Assembly: GCA_937906495.1 (NCBI GenBank)
Contig: CALCVT010000022.1
Span: forward strand, 1 to 38,162
DNA: 38,162 nucleotides
Direction: 5' to 3'
Origin: an uncultured Prevotella sp.
GTDB lineage: Bacteria > Bacteroidota > Bacteroidia > Bacteroidales > Bacteroidaceae
The notes beneath the pieces were generated by a model. It was not told the DNA's origin. It saw only the letters and a program-made list of their open reading frames with translations, and did no database searches. This document shows, one piece after another, positions 32,840 through 38,162 of this stretch. The translations under genes were made by a program, and so were the position numbers. Each line of letters begins with the position of its first letter. The stretch's first letter is position 1.

Positions 32840-34648
32840 ATGAAGTTACTACCTAAACTGACTTTGGCTTTAGCCCTGGCTACACTGAGCATAAACCAAG
32901 CAGAAGCCCGTAAATATCTTTTTAAGATGGCCGACTATGGTATTGTGCCCGGGAATCGTGCTGATCATCGTCTGGCAAGCAGGCTCGACAGCGTGTTGCA
33001 GGTTCTTAAGGCACAAACAAAGTCTACCGACCGCGTTGTACTGCAGTTTGCCGAGGGTAGATACGACTTTCATGCAGCTGATGCACCGGCTCACGAAATA
33101 TACGTATCTAACCACGATCAAAATCAGCCCAAGCATATCGGACTATTTATAAATAAATGGGACAACGTGACCATTGATGGTGGCGGAGCTGAGTTTATAT
33201 GTCATGGGCGGATGCTTCCGTTGGCAGTAATGAATGCAGCCAATACTCAAATCAAGAACCTGCATATCGACTTTGAGAATCCGCACATTATACAGGTACA
33301 GGTTGTAAAAAATTCGCCCGAAGAGGGTATTACCTTTGAAGCAGCACCTTGGGTGAAATGCCGCATCAGCGACAAAGGAAACTTCGAGGCTTATGGCGAG
33401 GGATGGAGCGAACAACCGTTTGTAGGCATTGCCTTTGAGCGTGATACGCGTCATATGGTGTATCGTACAAGTGACATCGAAATCAATACCAGCGGTGTAA
33501 AGAGTTTAGGCGGAAGCCACTTTCTGGCACCCCATTGGAAGGATAGCCGTCTGATTCCCGGTACGGTAGTAGCTATGCGCACTTATTTCCGTCCGTGTCC
33601 GGGTATTTTCTTGGCTAATAACCATAACACCGATATCTATAATGTGAAGGTGCACTATGCAGAGGGTATGGGACTCATTGCCCAGCTGTGTAATAACATT
33701 CGCCTCAATAAATTTGGAGTTTGCTTGCGCGGTGACAACGATTTGCGCTATTTTACCACCCAAGCCGATGCAACACACTTTTCGCAATGTAAAGGTAAAA
33801 TCGTGTCGAACAATGGTTTGTATGAGGGGATGATGGACGATGCCATCAACATTCATGGCATTTATCTCAAGGTGCGTGAGCGTATTGACAACCATACCCT
33901 GCGCTGTGCTTATGAGCATGAGCAGGCTTGGGGATTTGAGTGGGGTGATGCAGGCGATGTGGTGAGTTTTGTGCGTGCAGCTTCGATGGACGATTTGGGA
34001 GTAACTAACGAGATTGCTTCTATACGTCCGGCCGATGGGGCCGATGTGAAGGGCTGCAAGGAGTTTGTTATTTCGTTCAAGAACCCTTTGCCTGCCGAAA
34101 TCAGCGAAAAAGAAGGCTATGGCCTGGAAAATCTGACGTGGACTCCTGAAGTAGAATTTCGCCGGAATGTGGTGCGCAACAATCGTGCCCGTGGGGCCCT
34201 CTTTAGTTCGCCCCGTCGTACGGTGTGTACCGATAACCTGTTCGACCACACTTCGGGTACTGCCATTTTGCTTTGTGGCGACTGCAACGGCTGGTACGAG
34301 AGTGGTGCAGTGCGTAACCTGATTATTCGTCGCAACACATTTATTAATGCGCTTACCAATATGTTTCAGTTTACCAATGCTGTGATTTCTATTTATCCCG
34401 AAATCCCGAAACTCGAGGCGCAACGTACTTATTTTCATGGTGGTAAGCCCGGAGCCATTTGTATTGAAGATAACGACTTCGTTACTTTCGATACTCCGTT
34501 GCTTTATGCCAAATCGGTTAACGGATTGGTGTTCCGCAAAAATCGTGTGCGCAAGAGCACCGACTATCAGCCTTTCCACTGGAACCAAAAAGCCATATTG
34601 CTGGAGCACTGCCAAAATGCTGAGGTCGAAGAGGCTGAGCACCGGTAA
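32840..34648 (+). CDS. glaB: GH110 alpha-1,3-galactosidase, exported
   Basis: A 602-residue secreted enzyme with a signal peptide (about 1-23, ending AEA) and a right-handed parallel beta-helix. GH110 enzymes remove terminal alpha-1,3-linked galactose from blood-group B or linear alpha-Gal glycans. The putative catalytic carboxylates are Asp310 (QADATHF) and the Asp333-Asp334 pair (MMDDAINIHG); their spacing matches the family's catalytic trio as I recall it. LFINKWDNVTIDGGGAEFI and RNNRARGALFSSPRRTV are typical beta-helix turns. TAACTTTG at 32792-32799 is the likely -7 box. It stands alone, with no SusC/SusD pair or other glycosidase beside it. Confidence 0.9.
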   Translation: MKLLPKLTLALALATLSINQAEARKYLFKMADYGIVPGNRADHRLASRLDSVLQVLKAQTKSTDRVVLQFAEGRYDFHAADAPAHEIYVSNHDQNQPKHIGLFINKWDNVTIDGGGAEFICHGRMLPLAVMNAANTQIKNLHIDFENPHIIQVQVVKNSPEEGITFEAAPWVKCRISDKGNFEAYGEGWSEQPFVGIAFERDTRHMVYRTSDIEINTSGVKSLGGSHFLAPHWKDSRLIPGTVVAMRTYFRPCPGIFLANNHNTDIYNVKVHYAEGMGLIAQLCNNIRLNKFGVCLRGDNDLRYFTTQADATHFSQCKGKIVSNNGLYEGMMDDAINIHGIYLKVRERIDNHTLRCAYEHEQAWGFEWGDAGDVVSFVRAASMDDLGVTNEIASIRPADGADVKGCKEFVISFKNPLPAEISEKEGYGLENLTWTPEVEFRRNVVRNNRARGALFSSPRRTVCTDNLFDHTSGTAILLCGDCNGWYESGAVRNLIIRRNTFINALTNMFQFTNAVISIYPEIPKLEAQRTYFHGGKPGAICIEDNDFVTFDTPLLYAKSVNGLVFRKNRVRKSTDYQPFHWNQKAILLEHCQNAEVEEAEHR

Positions 34649-34819
34649 CGCGTGGGGGATGTTGGAGCATCAACTTGAATCGTTGCATAGGCACCCAGTC
34701 TGACCGTAGTTGCTTTCGATACACATTTCAACGGCAGCGCGCAATGACCAAAAGGCGTGTAGCATGCGCTGCTGTCTGTATGCAGTATTTATCGATGCTC
34801 TGCAAATCGTCCGTTTGTA

Positions 34820-34831
34820 AGGATTAATCCT
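34820..34831. promoter_or_regulatory. 12-bp palindrome upstream of the Ca-ATPase gene
   Basis: AGGATTAATCCT is a perfect palindrome 62 bp before the -7 box of the ATPase gene. It could be an operator; nothing else supports this. The rest of the gap 34649-34819 shows no gene. Confidence 0.25.
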
Positions 34832-34870
34832 ACATATCAGCCTTTTGGGGTTAGAAAAAGCACACTTTTT

Positions 34871-34901
34871 TTTGATAAATCCCTTGATTGACGTATTTTT
34901 G
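34871..34901 (+). promoter_or_regulatory. Promoter of the Ca-ATPase gene
   Basis: TTTG (34871-34874), 19-bp gap, TATTTTTG (34894-34901), 29 bp before the ATG. Confidence 0.75.
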
Positions 34902-34930
34902 TCGCATAATCTATTCTATATTAGTTCAAA

Positions 34931-37780
34931 ATGCAAAACAAATCAAGCTACTTTGGCCTTACTCAGGCCGAGGTTAATGAAAGCCGCAGCCAACATGGCT
35001 CCAATGTTTTGTCGCCGCCCGACAAAGAGCCGTTGTGGAAGAAATTTTTGGAAAAGTTCAGCGATCCGCTCATTATCATCCTGCTCATAGCCGGTATGCT
35101 CAGTATAGGCATTGCCCTGTACGAATATTTTGGGCTGGGACACAGCACTGAAGTGTTTTTTGAACCCGTAGGCATCTTTGTGGCAATATTGCTGGCTACC
35201 GGTTTGGCTTTTTATTTTGAGATGAAGGCCGACCAGGAGTTTGCCATCCTTAACCAGGTGAACGACGACGAACCCGTACAAGTTATTCGCGAAGGACACT
35301 CCATGAGTATTCCTAAACGTGATGTTGTAGTAGGCGACATCGTAGTGCTTTCAACCGGTTCTGAAGTGCCTGCCGATGGTGAACTGCTTGAAGCTGTAAC
35401 TTTAGGCATCGACGAGTCGACCCTCACGGGCGAACCCATCTGCCATAAATCGACCAATCCCGAAGAGTTCGACCCCGAAGCCACCTTTGCTACCAATGCT
35501 GCCATGCGCGGCACCAAGGTGATGGAGGGTCATGGCGTGATGCGCGTTACAGCTGTAGGCGACCACACCGAGAATGGTAAGGTGTTTGTATCGGCACAGA
35601 TTGACAACAGTGTCAAAACCCCGCTCAACGAGCAGTTGGAAGGACTTGCTGCTCTCATTTCCAAATTCAGCTATTTCGTAGCCGGACTTATTATTGTGGG
35701 TCGTCTGGTTAAATATTTTGATTGGACCCCCTTGGCTTGGACATTGGCCATCCCCGTAGTCATCTTCTTTTATTTGGTTATCAGTAAGTTCCCCAAGTGG
35801 AGCAAGTCGGTTTGCGTAACTGCCATGCTTACTTGTTTTGCCGTATTTATTGCAGCAGTATGGAGTTTGAACAACCAGTTGGGAGGCGGAAACATAGAAG
35901 CCTTGCTTGCCGAAACGCTTCAGACCCTCATGATTGCCGTTACCCTCATTGTAGTGTCGGTACCTGAAGGGTTGCCCATGGCTGTAACGCTCAGTTTGGC
36001 CTATAGTATGCGTCGTATGCTCAAGACCAATAACCTGGTGCGCAAAATGCACGCATGCGAAACGATGGGTGCAACAACGGTTATCTGTACTGATAAAACC
36101 GGAACACTGACTCAGAACCAAATGACCATTTATGAGACACGCTTTTATGGCTTAGGCCAGGAGCAGCAACTGGCCGATAATGAGATGAGTGGTTTGGTCA
36201 AGGAGGGTATTGCCGTTAACTCAACAGCATCGCTCGAGTTTGGCGAAGGAGGCAAGCCTTCGGTATTGGGCAATCCTACTGAGGGTGCACTTTTACTTTG
36301 GTTGCATGCCAATGGTGTGGAATACCAGTCGTATAAGGAGAAAGCCGAACGTGTAGAGGAACTTCCCTTCTCGACCGAGCGTAAGTATATGGCTACGGTA
36401 GTGCGCTCTACCATTTTACCGGGTAAAAGGGTGGTTTATGTCAAGGGTGCTCCCGAAATCATCTTCGGTCTTTGCCGTCAGAGTTGTGTTGATGGTATAA
36501 CAAAGGAGAGTGTCGATAAGCAGCTTTTGGCTTACCAGCAAAAGGCGATGCGTACATTGGGTTTTGCCTGTCAGGTAATCGACGAGGGCGATGTAGCTAT
36601 TGCCGACGGAAAAGTCGTGGCCCAAAATCTCACTTTCCTGGGTATAGTAGCTATTGCCGACCCTGTGCGCAAAGAAGTTCCTGGTGCCATCCGTCAATGC
36701 ATTAATGCAGGTATCAGTATTAAGATTGTAACCGGCGATACACCGGGAACAGCTAAAGAAATTGGTCGTCAGATAGGTTTATGGACCGATGCCGACACCG
36801 AAGACCACTTGATTACCGGACCGGAGTTTGCTGCGCTCAGCGATGAGGAACTTTGGAACCGCATACTCGACATCAAGATTATTTCGCGTGCACGTCCTAT
36901 GGACAAGAAACGCCTGGTTGAAACTTTGCAAAAGAAGGGACAGGTAGTAGCCGTTACCGGCGACGGTACCAACGATGCTCCTGCACTCAAGGCAGCGCAT
37001 GTAGGCCTTTCGATGGGCGATGGTACCAGTGTGGCCAAGGAGGCTTCTGATATTACCATCGTCGACAACTCCTTCTCGTCTATAGCCCGTGCCGTCATGT
37101 GGGGTCGTTCGCTCTATCAAAATATCCAGCGTTTCATCCTTTTCCAAATGACGGTCAATGTAGTGGCCTGTCTCATCGTGCTGTTTGGTGCATTCTTCGG
37201 AACCGAGTCGCCGCTTACGGTAACGCAGATGCTTTGGGTAAACCTCATTATGGATACCTTTGCTGCCATGGCCCTGGCTTCGCTGCCTCCTTCCGAGTCG
37301 GTAATGAACGATTGCCCGCGCGAGCGCACCGCCTTTATCATTAACCGTGCCATGTGGGTGGGTATTTTGGCCACCGGTATTTTGTTTACACTCGGACTTA
37401 TCGGGCTGCTGATTGTCTTCCAGCGTTACGACATCACGTCGTTGACTAATTTGGCCGACCTCGGAGCATTGGTTGCTTCGCAGCCTGGTACTAGTGCCTA
37501 CGAGTTGAGCATGTTCTTTACCATCTTCGTGATGCTGCAATTCTGGAATATGTTTAATGCCCGTGCTTTCGAGACAGGCCGTTCGGCCTTCCACTTTGCC
37601 GGCTGCAAGGGTTTCATGTTCATAGCGCTGTTTATCCTGTTGGGACAAATAGCCATTGTAACCATAGGCGGAAAGATGTTTAATGTAACACCTATCGGCC
37701 TGACCGACTGGTTTATCATCATTGCTGGAACCTCAGTCGTTCTGTGGATTGGCGAGGCCATGCGCCTGGTGCGTAAGTAG
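34931..37780 (+). CDS. Calcium-translocating P-type ATPase (PMCA type)
   Basis: A 949-residue inner-membrane P-type ATPase, about ten membrane segments, expected to pump Ca2+ out of the cytoplasm. The actuator TGE motif is in DESTLTGEP; the calcium-site helix M4 shows VPEGLP (Pro345, Glu346); the phosphorylated Asp388 is in DKTGTLT; the hinge is TGDGTNDAPALK (Asp678 in GDG). The VPEGLP motif and overall length fit type IIB (PMCA). The long M3-M4 region (about 255-320) includes an extra hydrophobic stretch. It is a single gene with its own promoter and terminator. Confidence 0.95.
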   Translation: MQNKSSYFGLTQAEVNESRSQHGSNVLSPPDKEPLWKKFLEKFSDPLIIILLIAGMLSIGIALYEYFGLGHSTEVFFEPVGIFVAILLATGLAFYFEMKADQEFAILNQVNDDEPVQVIREGHSMSIPKRDVVVGDIVVLSTGSEVPADGELLEAVTLGIDESTLTGEPICHKSTNPEEFDPEATFATNAAMRGTKVMEGHGVMRVTAVGDHTENGKVFVSAQIDNSVKTPLNEQLEGLAALISKFSYFVAGLIIVGRLVKYFDWTPLAWTLAIPVVIFFYLVISKFPKWSKSVCVTAMLTCFAVFIAAVWSLNNQLGGGNIEALLAETLQTLMIAVTLIVVSVPEGLPMAVTLSLAYSMRRMLKTNNLVRKMHACETMGATTVICTDKTGTLTQNQMTIYETRFYGLGQEQQLADNEMSGLVKEGIAVNSTASLEFGEGGKPSVLGNPTEGALLLWLHANGVEYQSYKEKAERVEELPFSTERKYMATVVRSTILPGKRVVYVKGAPEIIFGLCRQSCVDGITKESVDKQLLAYQQKAMRTLGFACQVIDEGDVAIADGKVVAQNLTFLGIVAIADPVRKEVPGAIRQCINAGISIKIVTGDTPGTAKEIGRQIGLWTDADTEDHLITGPEFAALSDEELWNRILDIKIISRARPMDKKRLVETLQKKGQVVAVTGDGTNDAPALKAAHVGLSMGDGTSVAKEASDITIVDNSFSSIARAVMWGRSLYQNIQRFILFQMTVNVVACLIVLFGAFFGTESPLTVTQMLWVNLIMDTFAAMALASLPPSESVMNDCPRERTAFIINRAMWVGILATGILFTLGLIGLLIVFQRYDITSLTNLADLGALVASQPGTSAYELSMFFTIFVMLQFWNMFNARAFETGRSAFHFAGCKGFMFIALFILLGQIAIVTIGGKMFNVTPIGLTDWFIIIAGTSVVLWIGEAMRLVRK

Positions 37781-37838
37781 CCGGAACTTGAAAATTCAAA
37801 AATCGCAGCGTGTCTGCGTACGAAGTATTATTTATTTT

Positions 37839-37870
37839 AAAGGAGTACCGGCAACTGCCGGTACTCCTTT
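37839..37870 (+). terminator. Terminator of the Ca-ATPase gene
   Basis: A perfect 15-bp stem (37839-37853 with 37856-37870), tiny loop, followed by TT. It lies 58 bp past the stop. Confidence 0.85.
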
Positions 37871-38162
37871 TTATATATAGCGGTATGGTCACGAGGATGT
37901 GCGGAGCCCTCCGAGTTGAGGCGTTTGTGGTAGATGGGGTAAAAAGGGCGTTGCTCTTTTGTTATCAGTTGTTGCATGTTTTTGTTTTTGTCTAATAAAA
38001 AAAAACGACGAAACATCACCGAATTCCATTAAAATAGCGGTTCGAGGACTTAAATGGCATCATGGTTTTCCGTGATTTTTGGGACTGAAAGTTTTAATTT
38101 ATAGTTTTGTCGCTAGCAATTAGGTGTTAGTTATTTAAATTTGCAAAGACAAGATTTTGAAT
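37871..38162 (+). other. Gap at the window end, upstream of a gene outside
   Basis: No gene seen. Near the end, TTTG (38078-38081), a 20-bp gap and TAGTTTTG (38102-38109) form a good plus-strand promoter; a second -7-like box, TAAATTTG, is at 38136-38143. They probably drive a gene beyond the window. Confidence 0.55.

Overview
The window reads as ordinary chromosome of a Bacteroidales bacterium (phylum Bacteroidota). The signs are promoters of the Bacteroidetes type (TTTG, about 19-20 bp, then TAnnTTTG) before many genes and tRNAs, absence of clear Shine-Dalgarno sequences, a CTnDOT-type integrase and TraJ fragment, a PorW/SprE-like type IX secretion lipoprotein, an anaerobic sulfatase-maturating enzyme and a GH110 galactosidase. 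The species cannot be fixed from the sequence alone. Most genes are housekeeping, so much of the window is core genome rather than an island.

Layout. 1-2157: scrambled remnant of a conjugative transposon. An internal piece of traJ is joined directly to the first two thirds of a tyrosine recombinase. Behind it lies about 1 kb of non-coding DNA with a good promoter, an attenuator-like hairpin and four 21-bp tandem repeats. 2158-4535 (minus): glyQS and an FKBP lipoprotein, probably one operon, ending in a structured 3' region. 4865-10124: guaD, a lone cysD, a GT2 glycosyltransferase, a cyclophilin, a CDF metal exporter and a LacX-type mutarotase. 10510-10584: tRNA-Pro(GGG). 10907-16418 (plus): aroA, a Cys-rich membrane-anchored protein, a ZnuB-like permease and the PorW/SprE-like TPR lipoprotein, tightly packed. 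16985-21598 (plus): mfd, then an ECF sigma factor with a small membrane protein. 21846: tRNA-His. 22247-29925: a fused GT2/WaaP-type kinase protein, anSME, pepT, a CPA2 antiporter and a second, stand-alone WaaP-type kinase. 30310-32622 (minus): fhs, a second identical tRNA-Pro(GGG) and tRNA-Asp. 32840-37780 (plus): GH110 alpha-1,3-galactosidase and a PMCA-type calcium ATPase.

How the genes fit together. Two WaaP-like kinases, one of them fused to a glycosyltransferase, plus another GT2 suggest envelope glycan or LPS-core work. anSME and GH110 point to use of host or sulfated glycans. Metal and ion handling recurs (CDF, ZnuB-like permease, CPA2 antiporter, Ca-ATPase).

No clearly new multi-gene system was found. 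The leads most worth following are the GT2-kinase fusion with its nearby paralogue, the CC-x2-H-x2-C protein overlapping a lone metal permease gene, the ECF sigma/membrane protein pair, the hairpins in front of the CDF gene, and the rearranged conjugative-transposon remnant with its attenuator-like leader.
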